Positions 39,716 to 49,910 of a stretch of DNA of 64,000 nucleotides are shown here, piece after piece. Numbering within the stretch: the stretch's first letter is position 1; each line of letters begins with the position of its first letter. Source of the DNA: Cupriavidus oxalaticus (GTDB taxonomy: Bacteria; Pseudomonadota; Gammaproteobacteria; Burkholderiales; Burkholderiaceae); the NCBI RefSeq assembly GCF_004768545.1, contig NZ_CP038635.1, forward strand, positions 2,232,001 through 2,296,000, given 5' to 3'. The position numbers were made by a program, and so were the translations under genes. The notes beneath the pieces are model-generated. The model did not search any database. It was given only the letters and a program-made list of their open reading frames with translations, and was not told the DNA's origin.

Positions 39716-41179
39716 TCAGTCGCGGTCGAATACCGCAATCGACTCCACGTGCGACGTGTGGGGAAACATATTGACCACGCCGGCGCCGCTCAGGCGGTAG
39801 CCCGCCTCGTGCACCAGCAGGCCGGCATCGCGCGCCAGCGTGGCGGGACTGCACGACACGTAGACGATGCGCCGCGGCAGCACGTGGCTGCCCTGCTGCG
39901 CCAGCTCGCCGAGCGCCTTGCTCACCGCGAGCGCGCCTTCGCGCGGCGGATCGACCAGCCAGCGGTCGAAGCGGCCCAGCGCGGCGATGTCGTCGGCAGT
40001 GACTTCGAACAGGTTGCGGCACGCGAACTCGGTTTTGGCGGCCAGCCCGTTGTATTCCGCATTGGCCAGTGCGCGCGTGGTCAGCGCCTCGCTGCCCTCG
40101 ATGCCCATCACCGACTTGCCCTGCGTGGCCAGCGGCAGCGTGAAATTGCCGATGCCGCAGAAAAGGTCGAGCAGGCGGTCGCCCGGCTGCGCATCGAGCA
40201 GGCGCAGCGCGCGGCCGATCAGCACGCGATTGATCTGGTGGTTCACCTGCGTGAAGTCGGTCGGCTTGAACGGCATGCGGATGCCGAATTCCGGCAGCGT
40301 ATAGGCCAGCTCGACGTCGGTCGGGTAGAACGGGTAGACCGTGTCCGGCCCCTTCGGCTGCAGCCAGAACTGCACCTTGTATTCATCGGCGAAGGCGCGC
40401 AGCAGGTCCTTGTCGGCATCGGTCAGCGGCTCGAGGATGCGCAGCACCAGCGCCGTCACTTCATGCCCGACGGCCAGCTCGATCTGCGGCATGCGGTCGC
40501 GGATCGACAGGCCCGCCACCAGTTCGCGCAGCGGCACCAGCATCGCCGAGACATGCGGCGGCAGGATTTCACAACGCGTCATGTCGGCGACATAGCTGCT
40601 CTTGCGCTCATGGAAGCCCACCAGCACGCCGCCCTTCTTCACCACGTGGCGCACGGTCAGGCGCGCGCGGTAGCGGTAGCCCCAGTCCGGACCGGCGATC
40701 GGCCGGAACACCACGTCGGGCTTCACCTTGGACAGGTGCCACAAGTTGTCTTCCAGCACGCGCTGCTTGATCGCAAGCTGCGCGCGCGAATCCAGATGCT
40801 GCATCGAGCACCCGCCGCAGACACCGAAATGCTGGCAGCCCGGCTTTACGCGCATCACCGATTCTTGCAGGACTTCGCCGAGGTGCGCCTGCTCGAAGCT
40901 GGGCTTGCGCCGGTAGCTGCGATAACTGACGGTCTCGCCCGGCAATGCGCCTTCGACGAAGATCACCTTGCCAGGCGTGCCGTCCTCGTTCACCAGGCGG
41001 CCGACGCCGCGTGCCTCCATGTCGAGGCTGTCGATCGACACCACGGGGTCGACGCCCGGAGCATTGCCATTGGCATTGCCACGGCCACGGGGCTCTTTTG
41101 CGGCGGGAGCGGCACCCGGTGCAGCTGATTCGGGCGCGACGGCGGTCGTTTCTTGTGGGGAGGACACGGCTTGGGACAC
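39716..41179 (-). CDS. rlmD: 23S rRNA (uracil-1939-C5)-methyltransferase
   Basis: This protein of about 487 residues has an N-terminal TRAM domain, iron-sulfur cysteines in [10 protein letters not shown], a SAM-binding [10 protein letters not shown] and the catalytic YVSCSP cysteine. RlmD methylates U1939 of 23S rRNA. No ATG fits well; a GTG at 41177-41179 with AGGTT upstream is chosen, giving an Ala/Pro-rich lead of about 45 residues. An ATG at 41335 would overlap the divergent nuclease gene. It converges on the BI-1 gene. Confidence 0.93.
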   Translation of the reverse strand: MSQAVSSPQETTAVAPESAAPGAAPAAKEPRGRGNANGNAPGVDPVVSIDSLDMEARGVGRLVNEDGTPGKVIFVEGALPGETVSYRSYRRKPSFEQAHLGEVLQESVMRVKPGCQHFGVCGGCSMQHLDSRAQLAIKQRVLEDNLWHLSKVKPDVVFRPIAGPDWGYRYRARLTVRHVVKKGGVLVGFHERKSSYVADMTRCEILPPHVSAMLVPLRELVAGLSIRDRMPQIELAVGHEVTALVLRILEPLTDADKDLLRAFADEYKVQFWLQPKGPDTVYPFYPTDVELAYTLPEFGIRMPFKPTDFTQVNHQINRVLIGRALRLLDAQPGDRLLDLFCGIGNFTLPLATQGKSVMGIEGSEALTTRALANAEYNGLAAKTEFACRNLFEVTADDIAALGRFDRWLVDPPREGALAVSKALGELAQQGSHVLPRRIVYVSCSPATLARDAGLLVHEAGYRLSGAGVVNMFPHTSHVESIAVFDRD

Positions 41180-41256
41180 CAGATAAAACCTGACGTATTG
41201 TTTTACGAAAGCGCGATTGTATGCCAGACCGGCCGGGTCAACGATGGAGGCGTCGC

Positions 41257-42111
41257 ATGGAACTGATTTCTTGGAATATCCAATGGGGCCGCGGCGCGGA
41301 CGGGCGTGTGGACCTGGCGCGGCAGGTGGACACACTGCACGCGATGGCCGATGTCGATGTGATCTGCCTGCAGGAAGTCACGCGCGGATTCGGTGAACTG
41401 CGCGGCGAGCCAAGCATCGACCAGGTTGCCGAACTGACCGCCCTGCTGCCAGGCTATCACCTGCTCTTTGCGTCAGGCGTGGACCGGCGCGACCGCAACG
41501 GCACACACAAGCAATTCGGCAACCTGATCGCCACGCGGCTACCAGTACGCGAGGTATTCCGGCACGCCTTGCCGTGGCCGGCGGACCCGCAAGTGGCGTC
41601 GATGCCGCGCGTTGCGCTGGAAGTCACCGTCGAAGCCGGCACGCAGTCGCTGCGCGTGATCTGCACGCACCTTGAGTATTACTCGGCGCTCCAGCGCGCG
41701 GCGCAGGCCGAAGCCCTGCGCGACTGGCATGCCCAGGCCTGCGACCACGCGCGTCGCCCGGGCCGCAGCGAGAAGTGGCCCGGGCCGTTCACGCCGGAAC
41801 CGCGCCCCGCCGAAGCCATCCTGTGCGGCGATTTCAACAGCAAACCCGACGACATTGCCTATCGGCGCATGCTGGAGCCGTTCGACGACGCCACCACGCC
41901 ATGGCGCGACGCCTGGCTGCTCACACATCCCGGCCAGCCGCACGCGCCGACCTGCGCCATCCATGACAAGGAGCAATGGCCCGAGCCACCGTTCGCCTGC
42001 GACTTCATGTTCGTCACGGACAACCTGGCCGCGCGGATCCGGCGTTGCGAGATCAACGCAGATACGGCCGACTCGGACCACCAGCCGATCCTGCTATCGC
42101 TGGACCTTTAA
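41257..42111 (+). CDS. Endonuclease/exonuclease/phosphatase family protein
   Basis: This 284-residue protein has the EEP metal-dependent fold: ISWNIQWG near residue 4, DVICLQEV with the metal-binding Glu near 40, [10 protein letters not shown] near 190, and SDHQPILL at the end. The family includes AP endonucleases, sphingomyelinases and phosphodiesterases; the substrate cannot be told. No signal peptide is visible. GGAGG lies 8 bases before the ATG. It faces the rpoS-linked exonuclease gene. Confidence 0.85.
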   Translation: MELISWNIQWGRGADGRVDLARQVDTLHAMADVDVICLQEVTRGFGELRGEPSIDQVAELTALLPGYHLLFASGVDRRDRNGTHKQFGNLIATRLPVREVFRHALPWPADPQVASMPRVALEVTVEAGTQSLRVICTHLEYYSALQRAAQAEALRDWHAQACDHARRPGRSEKWPGPFTPEPRPAEAILCGDFNSKPDDIAYRRMLEPFDDATTPWRDAWLLTHPGQPHAPTCAIHDKEQWPEPPFACDFMFVTDNLAARIRRCEINADTADSDHQPILLSLDL

Positions 42112-42118
42112 GGCCGTG

Positions 42119-42146
42119 GCGCCCGCCGGCGGGTGTCCGCGGGCGC
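42119..42146. terminator. GC hairpin between the two nuclease genes
   Basis: GCGCCCGC and GCGGGCGC form an 8-bp stem around a 12-base loop, in the 43-base gap between convergent genes. No T-run is present, so function as a terminator is uncertain. Confidence 0.5.
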
Positions 42147-42154
42147 AGGCGCGA

Positions 42155-42994
42155 TCAGTCCTCGAAGTCGTCGGCTTCGGGCGTGAGGCGCTGCAGGCGG
42201 AAGGCCTGCAGGTATTCCATCCACTGTTCGCCAGGCAGTTCCGCCAGCGATTCCTGAACGAGTTCCATCTCCATGTCGAACTCGCGCGGCGACATGCCGC
42301 CGCGCATCAGCTGGAAACGGCAGTACATCAGGTAGGTATTGACGACGTCGGTCTCGCAGTAGGCGCGGATCTCGTCGAGCTGGCCAGCCTGGTAAGCATG
42401 CCAGACCTTGCTGCCATCCATCCCCATCTTGCCCGGGAAACCGCAGAGCTTGGCGAGGTCATCCAGCGGCGCGCTGGCGCGCGGCTGGTACATCGCCAGC
42501 AGGTCCATCAAGTCCAGGTGCCGCATGTGGTAGCGGCTGATGTAGTTGTTCCACTTGAAGTCACGGCTATCTTCGTCGCGGCCCTCGCCCATCTCCCAGT
42601 AGCGCGGCGCGGTGACGCCGTTGACCAGGCCGCGGTAATGCAGCACGGGGAGATCGAATCCGCCACCGTTCCATGAAACCAGTTGCGGGCTGTAGCGGGC
42701 GATCAGTTCGTAGAACTTCTGGATCAGCGTGGCTTCGTTGTCCTCGATGGTGCCGAGCGAGCCCACATGGAACACCGCCGAGCCATCGCGGTGCGTGCGC
42801 CGCAGCACACAGGAAATCGCGGCGACACGCTGAAGGTAGTGCGGCAGGAAATCGCTGCCGGTTTTCTCGCGGCGGGCGGCGAAGGCGTGTTCGGCGACTT
42901 CGCCGTCGCTCATCGCATCGGGGTGGTCATGCAAACGGCGCAGGCCGGCGACATCGGGAATGGTCTCGATGTCGAATACCAGCACAGGGGTCAT
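42155..42994 (-). CDS. Predicted 3'-5' exonuclease (PolB-exonuclease-like, DEDDy)
   Basis: This 279-residue DnaQ-fold protein has FDIETIPD near residue 7 (metal Asp and Glu), [12 protein letters not shown] near 108, and the C-terminal [13 protein letters not shown] with Tyr/Asp. This is the DEDDy order of the PolB-like exonuclease 2 family. It should degrade single-stranded DNA or RNA from the 3' end. The start codon overlaps the rpoS stop (ATGA), so it is probably translated with rpoS. Confidence 0.88.
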   Translation of the reverse strand: MTPVLVFDIETIPDVAGLRRLHDHPDAMSDGEVAEHAFAARREKTGSDFLPHYLQRVAAISCVLRRTHRDGSAVFHVGSLGTIEDNEATLIQKFYELIARYSPQLVSWNGGGFDLPVLHYRGLVNGVTAPRYWEMGEGRDEDSRDFKWNNYISRYHMRHLDLMDLLAMYQPRASAPLDDLAKLCGFPGKMGMDGSKVWHAYQAGQLDEIRAYCETDVVNTYLMYCRFQLMRGGMSPREFDMEMELVQESLAELPGEQWMEYLQAFRLQRLTPEADDFED

Positions 42995-44172
42995 AAAACG
43001 GCGTCCTTCCTGACACCTTGCGAAGCGAAATGCCGCTTGAGCTTGACCAGCGCCTCCTGCTGGATCTGGCGTACGCGCTCGCGCGTGAGGCCCATCTCCT
43101 CGGCGAGCTCTTCCAGCGTGGCGGGCTCGATATGGTTGAGGCCGAAGCGGCGCTCCACCACATAGCGATGCTTTTCCGACAGGCGTGCCAGCCAGAGCTT
43201 CATCAGCCCTTCCAGCTCGCGGTGCGCCACCTCCTGGTCGGGGGCGGCGTTGTGCTCGTCGGAGAGGAAATCCAGGAGGCTCGAGCCGGGATCGAGGTCG
43301 AACGGCGTATCGAGCGAGGTGGTATGTTCGTTGAGTGCCAGGACGTCCTGCACTTCGTCCGGCGTCTTGCCCAGCAGGTGGGCGATGTCTTCCAGGCTGG
43401 CATCGCGCCCGTCGGTGCCGCCCTTCTCCAGATGGCGCTTGGCGCGCAGCACCTGGTTCAGTTCACGGATCACGTGCACCGGCAGGCGAACGGTGCGGGC
43501 CTGGTTCATGATGGCGCGCTCGATGCTCTGGCGGATCCACCAGGTCGCATAGGTCGAGAAGCGGAACCCGCGCGACGGATCGAATTTCTCGATCGCGTGC
43601 ATCAGGCCCAGGTTGCCTTCCTCGATCAGGTCGAGCAGCGGCACGCCGCGATTGAGGTAACCCTTGGCGATGCTGACCACCAGCCGCAGGTTGCGCTCGA
43701 TCATGACCTGGCGCGCGGCAAAGTCGCCGTCCTTGGCCAGCGTGGAAAAATGCAGTTCCTCCGGCGCGGACAGCAGCGGCTTGATGCTGATGCGGTTCAG
43801 GTAATGCTGGACGGTGTCGGCGGCCAGCTCGGTATGCAGCACCGTGCGGAAGTCATCGTGCTCGGCCGCTGCGCCGTCGCTGCCGTTCTCGCCTTCGCTG
43901 TCTTCCTCGTCCTCGGACTCGTCATCGTCATCATCGCGCAGATGGCGGTCGTTGTCGTCGGCGAGCAGGTCCGCTTCGCGCAGGCCCACCGAAGTGGACG
44001 TGGCGATCGGCTCGTCGGTCGCGGGAATCAGGTCGGCAGCGAGATCGGGCTCGAACGCTTGCGCGTCGGCGTGCTCGTCGGGATGTGCCACACCAGCCTT
44101 CACTTCCGGCTGCTTGGGACGGCGAGCCCTGCTGACAGTTGTTCCGGAGGAGACGGTTTTCTGGCGTGGCAT
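42991..44172 (-). CDS. rpoS: RNA polymerase sigma factor RpoS
   Basis: This 393-residue stationary-phase sigma factor has region 2 ([51 protein letters not shown]), region 3 and region 4 with its helix-turn-helix at the end ([19 protein letters not shown]). The N-terminal 110 residues are longer than in E. coli (330 total) and contain an almost wholly acidic Asp/Glu/Ser stretch at about 75-100. It starts 6 bases after nlpD, with a GAGG over the nlpD stop. In enterics the main rpoS promoter lies in nlpD; this is probably true here. Confidence 0.97.
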   Translation of the reverse strand: MPRQKTVSSGTTVSRARRPKQPEVKAGVAHPDEHADAQAFEPDLAADLIPATDEPIATSTSVGLREADLLADDNDRHLRDDDDDESEDEEDSEGENGSDGAAAEHDDFRTVLHTELAADTVQHYLNRISIKPLLSAPEELHFSTLAKDGDFAARQVMIERNLRLVVSIAKGYLNRGVPLLDLIEEGNLGLMHAIEKFDPSRGFRFSTYATWWIRQSIERAIMNQARTVRLPVHVIRELNQVLRAKRHLEKGGTDGRDASLEDIAHLLGKTPDEVQDVLALNEHTTSLDTPFDLDPGSSLLDFLSDEHNAAPDQEVAHRELEGLMKLWLARLSEKHRYVVERRFGLNHIEPATLEELAEEMGLTRERVRQIQQEALVKLKRHFASQGVRKDAVL

Positions 44173-44178
44173 GAACCC

Positions 44179-45042
44179 TCACTGTGGCGGCAGGTACCGC
44201 ATCGGATCAACCGGTTTTCCGTTCTTGCGAACTTCGAAGTGAAGCTTCACCCGGTCGGTATCACTGTTGCCCATCTCCGCAATCTTCTGGCCCTTGCGGA
44301 CCGCGGATTGCTCTGCCACGAGCACCTTTTCGTTGTGCCCGTACGCAGTAAGAAATGTCTCGTTGTGTTTGATGATGACAAGATTCCCGTAGCCGCGCAA
44401 GGGGCCAACGTGAATCACTCGGCCATCGTCGGCGGCCAGCACCGCATCGCCCTTCTTGCCCGCAATATCGATGCCTTTATTGCCCTTGTCATCGAATTTA
44501 CCGACCATCTGGCCGGTTGCCGGCCAGGCCAGCTTGATCGCGCCGTCAGCGGCCGGCGCGGCGGGGGTGGCGGCCGCTGCCGCGGGCGTTGCCGGCGCCG
44601 CCGCTGCGGCGGCAGGCGGTGCTGCGGGCGTGCCCACCGGGCGCGCCTGGTCGATCGGCTGGGACTGCACCGTGGCCGGGGCGATCGGCGTGGTGGAAAC
44701 CCCGGGCGCAGCGTTGACGTCGGCACCCGGAGGCACGATGCGCAACAACTGGCCAACTTCGATCTGGTTCACATTGGACAGGTTGTTCCAGGTCGCGACG
44801 TCACGGTACGACTGGCCGTTTTCCAGGGCGATTCGATAAAGCGTATCGCCTCGCTTGACCCGATAGTATCCAGGCGGTGCCGGCTCCATCGACGCGGCGG
44901 CAGCGCCCGAGGTGGAGGTGCGGTCAACGACAGGGGCCGGCATCGGCGAATTAGCGCAGGCGGCCAGCAGGGCCGTCAGCGCGGAAGCCGTAAAAAGTTG
45001 ACCGGCGCGTGCGAAATATTGCGATTTCACGATGTTGTGCAT
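44179..45042 (-). CDS. nlpD: Murein hydrolase activator NlpD
   Basis: This 287-residue lipoprotein has its lipobox at LLAAC (Cys29), a LysM domain (YYRVKRGDTLYRIALENGQ, near 60-105), an Ala/Pro-rich linker and a C-terminal M23/LytM domain. The first zinc ligand His is replaced (NKGIDIA where active enzymes have HxGID), so it is a non-catalytic activator of amidases. It lies in the surE-pcm-nlpD-rpoS order. Confidence 0.94.
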   Translation of the reverse strand: MHNIVKSQYFARAGQLFTASALTALLAACANSPMPAPVVDRTSTSGAAAASMEPAPPGYYRVKRGDTLYRIALENGQSYRDVATWNNLSNVNQIEVGQLLRIVPPGADVNAAPGVSTTPIAPATVQSQPIDQARPVGTPAAPPAAAAAAPATPAAAAATPAAPAADGAIKLAWPATGQMVGKFDDKGNKGIDIAGKKGDAVLAADDGRVIHVGPLRGYGNLVIIKHNETFLTAYGHNEKVLVAEQSAVRKGQKIAEMGNSDTDRVKLHFEVRKNGKPVDPMRYLPPQ

Positions 45043-45050
45043 AGTTCGAC

Positions 45051-45971
45051 TCAGATGGTGCCCGATTTTAAGGGCACAAAGAAAACGGCTTCAAGCGCGG
45101 TTCGGTGAAAGCGATGGCGGTTGCGCCGCTCGATCAGCAGCAGCTGCTGCGTCACCGTCTGGCCGGGCACGCCCGCCGGCGGCACCACGGCCACCGGGGC
45201 GATCAGCCGCCCGCCTACCTCCAGCTGTTCCAGCAGCGCCTGTGGCACCTCCATGCCGGCAGCGGCCAGGATGATGGCCGAGAACGGGGCCGCCTGCGGC
45301 AGCCCGAGCATGCCGTCGCCATAGTGCAGGCGCAGGTTGGGTACGCGCAGCGGGCGCAGGTTCGCCTTGGCCTGTTCGTGCAGCGGCCGGATGCGCTCGA
45401 TCGAGAAGACTTCGCGCGCCACCTGGCTCAGCACCGCGGCCTGGTAGCCGCAGCCGGTGCCGATCTCCAGCACGCGCTCCAGCGGCGTGTCGGCGGCCAG
45501 GCCGTCGCGCAGCAGTTCGATCATGCGCGCCACCACCGACGGTTTGGAAATGGTCTGCTGGTGGCCGATCGGCAGCGCGGCGTCTTCATACGCCTGCGAG
45601 GCCAGCCCCGGCTCGACGAACAGGTGGCGCGGCACCGTGGCGATGGCCGACAGCACGCGCTCGTCGCGGATGCCGCCGGCGCGCAGCCGGCCCGCCAGCG
45701 CGGCACGCGCACGCGCGGAAGCCATGCCCCCGCCGCCGGCCGTAGCCGCCGAGGCGCGCTGCTCCACGGCGCTCGCGGGTGCGGGCGCCGGCGCAGGCGC
45801 GGCTGTACGCGGCAGCCTTGGCTTGGCGGGTTTCGGGGGCGGCGCGGCTGCCGTCCCCGTGCGCCGCGCGTCGACGGCAGGCATGCCGGCGGTGCGTGCC
45901 GGTGCGGGCTTGCGTTCGACGACCGCGTCCAGCGGCAGGGGGAACTTGTTGCGTCGGGGCGTGGAACTCAT
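45051..45971 (-). CDS. pcm: Protein-L-isoaspartate O-methyltransferase
   Basis: This 306-residue enzyme repairs isoaspartyl damage in ageing proteins. The core has [30 protein letters not shown] and the SAM motif [11 protein letters not shown]. About 95 residues of Pro/Ala/Arg-rich, probably disordered sequence precede it; E. coli Pcm has 208 residues. A shorter start within this extension (for example [15 protein letters not shown]) is possible. The end is 8 bases before nlpD. Confidence 0.93.
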   Translation of the reverse strand: MSSTPRRNKFPLPLDAVVERKPAPARTAGMPAVDARRTGTAAAPPPKPAKPRLPRTAAPAPAPAPASAVEQRASAATAGGGGMASARARAALAGRLRAGGIRDERVLSAIATVPRHLFVEPGLASQAYEDAALPIGHQQTISKPSVVARMIELLRDGLAADTPLERVLEIGTGCGYQAAVLSQVAREVFSIERIRPLHEQAKANLRPLRVPNLRLHYGDGMLGLPQAAPFSAIILAAAGMEVPQALLEQLEVGGRLIAPVAVVPPAGVPGQTVTQQLLLIERRNRHRFHRTALEAVFFVPLKSGTI

Positions 45972-45999
45972 CGGGGGCGCGACACTGCGGAGCGGCTGC

Positions 46000-46752
46000 C
46001 TATTTCAGCCACTGGTCGAGCGCGTCGAGCTGCCCGCGGTGGGTCAGGTCGAGCTGCAACGGCGTCAGCGAGACATAGCCGGCGGCAGTGGCATGGAAGT
46101 CCGTGCCTTCGCTGGCATCGCGCGCATCGCCGGCCGGGCCGATCCAGTAGTTGGTGTCGCCGCGCGGATTCACCTGCGTGATCACCGGCTGGGAAGGATG
46201 GCGCTTGCCCAGGCGCGTGGCGCGATAGCCCTTGATATGTTCGAACGGCAGGCTCGGGATATTGACGTTGAGCAGGAAGGGCTCGGCGGGCGGCTGGCTG
46301 ATGATGCGCTCGACCACGGTGCGCGCGATGCGCGCGGCTGCATCGAGATGCTCCCAGCCCTTGTCGACCTGCGAGAAGGCCACCGACGGGATGCCGAGCA
46401 GATAGCCTTCGATGGCGGCGGCGACGGTGCCGGAATACAGCACGTCCTCGCCCATGTTCTGTCCCTGGTTGATGCCGGACACCACCAGGTCGGGCTTCTC
46501 ATCCAGCAGCCCGGTCAGCGCGATGTGCACGCAGTCGGTCGGCGTGCCGTTGACGAAGCGGAATCCCTTCTGCACGCCTTCGCGCGCTTCGTAGATCGAC
46601 AGCGGGCGCTGCAGCGTCAGGGAGTTGGAAGCGCCGCTGTGGTTCTGCTCGGGCGCAATGACCGTAATCCGGCCCAGCGGGGCGAGCGCAGCATGCAGAA
46701 CGGCCAATCCCGGCGCGAGATAACCGTCATCGTTGGCAAGGAGGATATGCAT
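46000..46752 (-). CDS. surE: 5'/3'-nucleotidase SurE
   Basis: This 250-residue phosphatase has the metal-site motif [15 protein letters not shown] (Asp8, Asp9), [10 protein letters not shown] and YSGTVAAA. SurE removes phosphate from nucleotides and short polyphosphate, and supports stationary-phase survival. The ATG at 46750-46752 begins the conserved sequence. It leads the surE-pcm-nlpD-rpoS cluster and diverges from the quinone oxidoreductase. Confidence 0.96.
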   Translation of the reverse strand: MHILLANDDGYLAPGLAVLHAALAPLGRITVIAPEQNHSGASNSLTLQRPLSIYEAREGVQKGFRFVNGTPTDCVHIALTGLLDEKPDLVVSGINQGQNMGEDVLYSGTVAAAIEGYLLGIPSVAFSQVDKGWEHLDAAARIARTVVERIISQPPAEPFLLNVNIPSLPFEHIKGYRATRLGKRHPSQPVITQVNPRGDTNYWIGPAGDARDASEGTDFHATAAGYVSLTPLQLDLTHRGQLDALDQWLK

Positions 46753-46972
46753 GGCGCGATTGTACCTGAGCGCGCGCCGCACAAGCGCCCCGTGCGCCGC
46801 GCCGGAATCCCGTCCGGGCGCACGCCGCGAGCCGGTATGCAGGGCGCAAATAACCGCCCCCGCGGGTTCGGCATGGAACAGAACGACCGTGCTATTTGTA
46901 CGCTACACTTGCCCTGCCCGCCCGCTTAAGCTTGACTGGCGCGGAAGCCATACACATCGAAACGGAGACAAG

Positions 46973-47947
46973 ATGAAAGCCGTACTGTGCAAAGCCTGGG
47001 GCCCCCCTGATTCCCTGACCGTGGAAACCCTGCCTGACCTGGTGCCGGGCGCTGGCGAAGTGGTCATCGACGTGAAGGCGGCCGCCGTCAACTTCCCGGA
47101 TGTGCTCATCATCCAGAACAAATACCAGGCCAAGCCTGCGCTGCCGTTCAGCCCCGGCTCCGAGCTGGCCGGCGTGGTCAATGCTGTGGGCGAAGGCGTC
47201 ACCCACGTCAAGCCGGGCGACAAGGTCATCGCCTACCTGGGCAATGGCGCATTTGCCACGCAGGCCAAGGCGCCCGCCGCCTCGGTGGTGCCGATGCCGC
47301 CGGGCATCGACTTCGAGACCGCCGCGGCCTTCACGCTGACCTACGGCACTTCGCACCATGCGGTGATCGACCGCGGCGAGCTGAAGGCGGGCCAGACCAT
47401 GCTCGTGCTGGGTGCGGCCGGCGGCGTGGGCATCGCGGCGATCGAGATCGGCAAGGCCATCGGCGCGCGCGTGATCGCCGCCGCGTCTACCGACGAAAAG
47501 CTGGCGGTGTGCAAGGAGCACGGAGCCGATGCGCTGATCAACTACAGCACCGAAGACCTCCGCGAGCGCGTCAAGGCGCTGACCGACGGCAAGGGCCCGG
47601 ATGTGGTCTACGATCCGGTGGGCGGCATCTATGCCGAGCCGGCGTTCCGCTCGATCGGCTGGCGCGGCCGCTACCTGGTGGTGGGTTTTGCCAATGGCGA
47701 GATCCCGAGGCTGCCGCTGAACCTGGCGCTGCTCAAGGGCGCATCGCTGGTGGGCGTGTTCTGGGGCGACTTCGTGCGCCGCGAGCCTAAGGCCAACCAG
47801 GCCAACATGGCGCAGATGCTGGGCTGGATGAAGGAAGGCAAGATCCGTCCGCATATCTCGGCGCGCTATCCGCTGGAACAGGCGCCGCAGGCGCTCAAGG
47901 ACATGGAAGCGCGCAAGGTGACCGGCAAGATCGTGATCGTGCCCTAA
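46973..47947 (+). CDS. NADPH:quinone oxidoreductase (MDR superfamily)
   Basis: This 324-residue medium-chain dehydrogenase/reductase lacks the zinc-binding cysteines. The Rossmann motif is LGAAGGVGIAAIEIGKA near residue 145. FSPGSELAGVV and AAAFTLTYGTSHHA are typical of the QOR group. It would reduce quinones or enones with NADPH; the physiological substrate is unknown. GGAG lies 7 bases before the ATG. Confidence 0.9.
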   Translation: MKAVLCKAWGPPDSLTVETLPDLVPGAGEVVIDVKAAAVNFPDVLIIQNKYQAKPALPFSPGSELAGVVNAVGEGVTHVKPGDKVIAYLGNGAFATQAKAPAASVVPMPPGIDFETAAAFTLTYGTSHHAVIDRGELKAGQTMLVLGAAGGVGIAAIEIGKAIGARVIAAASTDEKLAVCKEHGADALINYSTEDLRERVKALTDGKGPDVVYDPVGGIYAEPAFRSIGWRGRYLVVGFANGEIPRLPLNLALLKGASLVGVFWGDFVRREPKANQANMAQMLGWMKEGKIRPHISARYPLEQAPQALKDMEARKVTGKIVIVP

Positions 47948-47980
47948 TCGTGCCCTCGGCGTGCGCTGAAGCACGCGCCA

Positions 47981-48005
47981 GGCGGCGGGCGCCCTGCCCG
48001 CCGCC
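47981..48005. terminator. GC hairpin after the quinone oxidoreductase
   Basis: GGCGGCGGGC and GCCCGCCGCC form a 10-bp perfect stem with a 5-base loop, 33 bases past the stop. It sits between convergent genes; no T-run is present. Confidence 0.6.
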
Positions 48006-48137
48006 GATAAGAGAGGCGCAGGACATGCGGCAACGCCCTGCGCCCGCTGCTGACGGTGTCGGTCTGTTTCGGGGCCACAGGACTGTGTGCCGTCTCTCGC
48101 TTAAGGCAAAGGAAGCAAACCAGCGCGGACCCGGAGG

Positions 48138-48929
48138 TCAGAGCTTCTCCGTCTCCCCGCTCCTGGGCTGCCACTTCATCAGCCGCTTCTCGCCGATGCC
48201 GACCATCCAGTCCAGCATCAGCGCGAATGCCGTCAGCACCACGATGCCGGCAAACACCGTGTTGATGTCGAAGGTGCCCTCGGCCTGCAGGATCAGGTAG
48301 CCCACGCCGCGCGCCGAGCCCAGGTACTCGCCCACGACTGCACCGACGAAGGCCAGTCCCACCGAGGTATGCAGCGACGAAAACACCCAGCTGGTTGCAC
48401 TCGGCAGGTACACATGGCGCAGCAGCTGATGCTGGTTTGCGCCCAGCATGCGCGCGTTGGCCAGCACCACCGGGCTCACTTCCTTCACGCCCTGGTAGAC
48501 GTTGAAGAAGACGATAAAGAACACCAGCGTCACCGCCAGCGCCACCTTCGACCAGATCCCCAGGCCGAACCACACCGCGAAGATCGGCGCCAGGATCACG
48601 CGCGGCATCGAGTTCATCGCCTTGACGTAGGGATCCAGGATGGCCGAGGTCATCGGGCTCAGCGCCAGCCACAGGCCTACGCCGAGACCCGCCAGCGTGC
48701 CGATGCCGAAGGCCAGCACGGTCTCGAGCAGCGTCACGCCCAGGTGCAGGTAGATATCGCGCTCGATGAAAAACCAGTTCCAGATCCGCTGCGCGACCAT
48801 CAGCGGTTCGCCAAAGAAGAAGGCGACCTGCTGCGAACGCGTGGCGATGTGCCAGATGCCCAGGATCACCACCAGCACCAGCAGCTGCCAGACGCGCAGC
48901 ATGCCCTTGGAGTCGTTGCGGAATGCCAT
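48138..48929 (-). CDS. ABC transporter permease (nitrate/sulfonate/taurine type)
   Basis: This 263-residue permease has about six membrane segments and the BPD_transp_1 signature, including the EAA-like loop ANARMLGANQHQLLRHVYLPS that contacts the ATPase. It is the last gene of a receptor-ATPase-permease unit. The family (SsuC/TauC) carries sulfonates, taurine, nitrate or thiamine precursors. Confidence 0.92.
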   Translation of the reverse strand: MAFRNDSKGMLRVWQLLVLVVILGIWHIATRSQQVAFFFGEPLMVAQRIWNWFFIERDIYLHLGVTLLETVLAFGIGTLAGLGVGLWLALSPMTSAILDPYVKAMNSMPRVILAPIFAVWFGLGIWSKVALAVTLVFFIVFFNVYQGVKEVSPVVLANARMLGANQHQLLRHVYLPSATSWVFSSLHTSVGLAFVGAVVGEYLGSARGVGYLILQAEGTFDINTVFAGIVVLTAFALMLDWMVGIGEKRLMKWQPRSGETEKL

Positions 48930-48981
48930 CAGGGTTCGGTTGTCGTTCGGTTGTCGTTGTGATGACGTAGCAATGGCAGGC

Positions 48982-49794
48982 TCAGGCCACCTTGAGCTGC
49001 TGCGCATAGCCCTTGAGCACTTCCTCGCGCAGCACGTCCCAGATCGCGGCGTGCAGTTCGACAAAGCGCGGATGATTGCGGATCTCGGCCACGTCGCGCG
49101 GGCGCGGCAGGTCGATGGCGAACTCGCCGATCGGATGCGTGGCCGGGCCTGCCGACAGCACCACCACGCGGTCGCTCATGGCGATGGCCTCGTCGAGGTC
49201 GTGGGTGATGAACAGCACCGCCTTGCGCTTCGCGGCCCACAGGTCCAGCACCTCGTTCTCCATCAGTTGTCGCGTCTGGATATCGAGCGCCGAGAACGGC
49301 TCGTCCATCAGGATGATGTCCGGGTCCAGCACCAGCGTCTGCGCCAGCGCCACGCGCTTGCGCATGCCGCCGGAGAGCTGGTGCGGATAGCGGTCGCCGA
49401 AGCCGCCCAGGCCCACGCGGCGCAGCCAGTCCTCGCCCTGCCGCACGGCCTCGGCGCGCGCCACGCCGCGGAATTCGAGCCCGGCGACGACGTTGTCGAG
49501 CGCGCTGCGCCACGGCATCAGCGCCTCGGTCTGGAACATGTAGCCGGCGCGCCGGTTGATGCCGCGCAGCGGCTCGCCGAACACGCGTACCTCGCCGCTG
49601 GAAGGCTCCAGCAGGCCCGCCCCGACGTTCAGCAACGTCGACTTGCCGCAGCCGGTCGGGCCGACCACCGAGACGAACTCGCCCGGCTGGATCGACAGCG
49701 TGACGTCCTTGACCGCGGTATAGCGCTGACTGCGGTCATCGCGCGAGACAAAGGTGCAGGTGACCTTGTCGAGGGAAAGTGCGGGAATGCTCAT
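48982..49794 (-). CDS. ABC transporter ATP-binding protein (nitrate/sulfonate/taurine type)
   Basis: This 270-residue ATPase has Walker A GPTGCGKST near residue 48, signature LSGGMRKRVALAQ, Walker B IILMDEPFSALD and the H-loop THDLDEA. The start at 49792-49794 (MSIPALSLDKVT) is chosen; the longer frame is not conserved. It belongs with the permease and receptor genes. Confidence 0.93.
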   Translation of the reverse strand: MSIPALSLDKVTCTFVSRDDRSQRYTAVKDVTLSIQPGEFVSVVGPTGCGKSTLLNVGAGLLEPSSGEVRVFGEPLRGINRRAGYMFQTEALMPWRSALDNVVAGLEFRGVARAEAVRQGEDWLRRVGLGGFGDRYPHQLSGGMRKRVALAQTLVLDPDIILMDEPFSALDIQTRQLMENEVLDLWAAKRKAVLFITHDLDEAIAMSDRVVVLSAGPATHPIGEFAIDLPRPRDVAEIRNHPRFVELHAAIWDVLREEVLKGYAQQLKVA

Positions 49795-49910
49795 GGTGCA
49801 CCGTGTCGTTCGCCATTCGTGCCGCTGGCGAGTGATGAGGGAATGCCTGCCGCTGCCGCAAAGCAAAGGCCCGCTGCGGGCAGCGGGCCGGTGGCGTGCG
49901 CGACGCGGTC

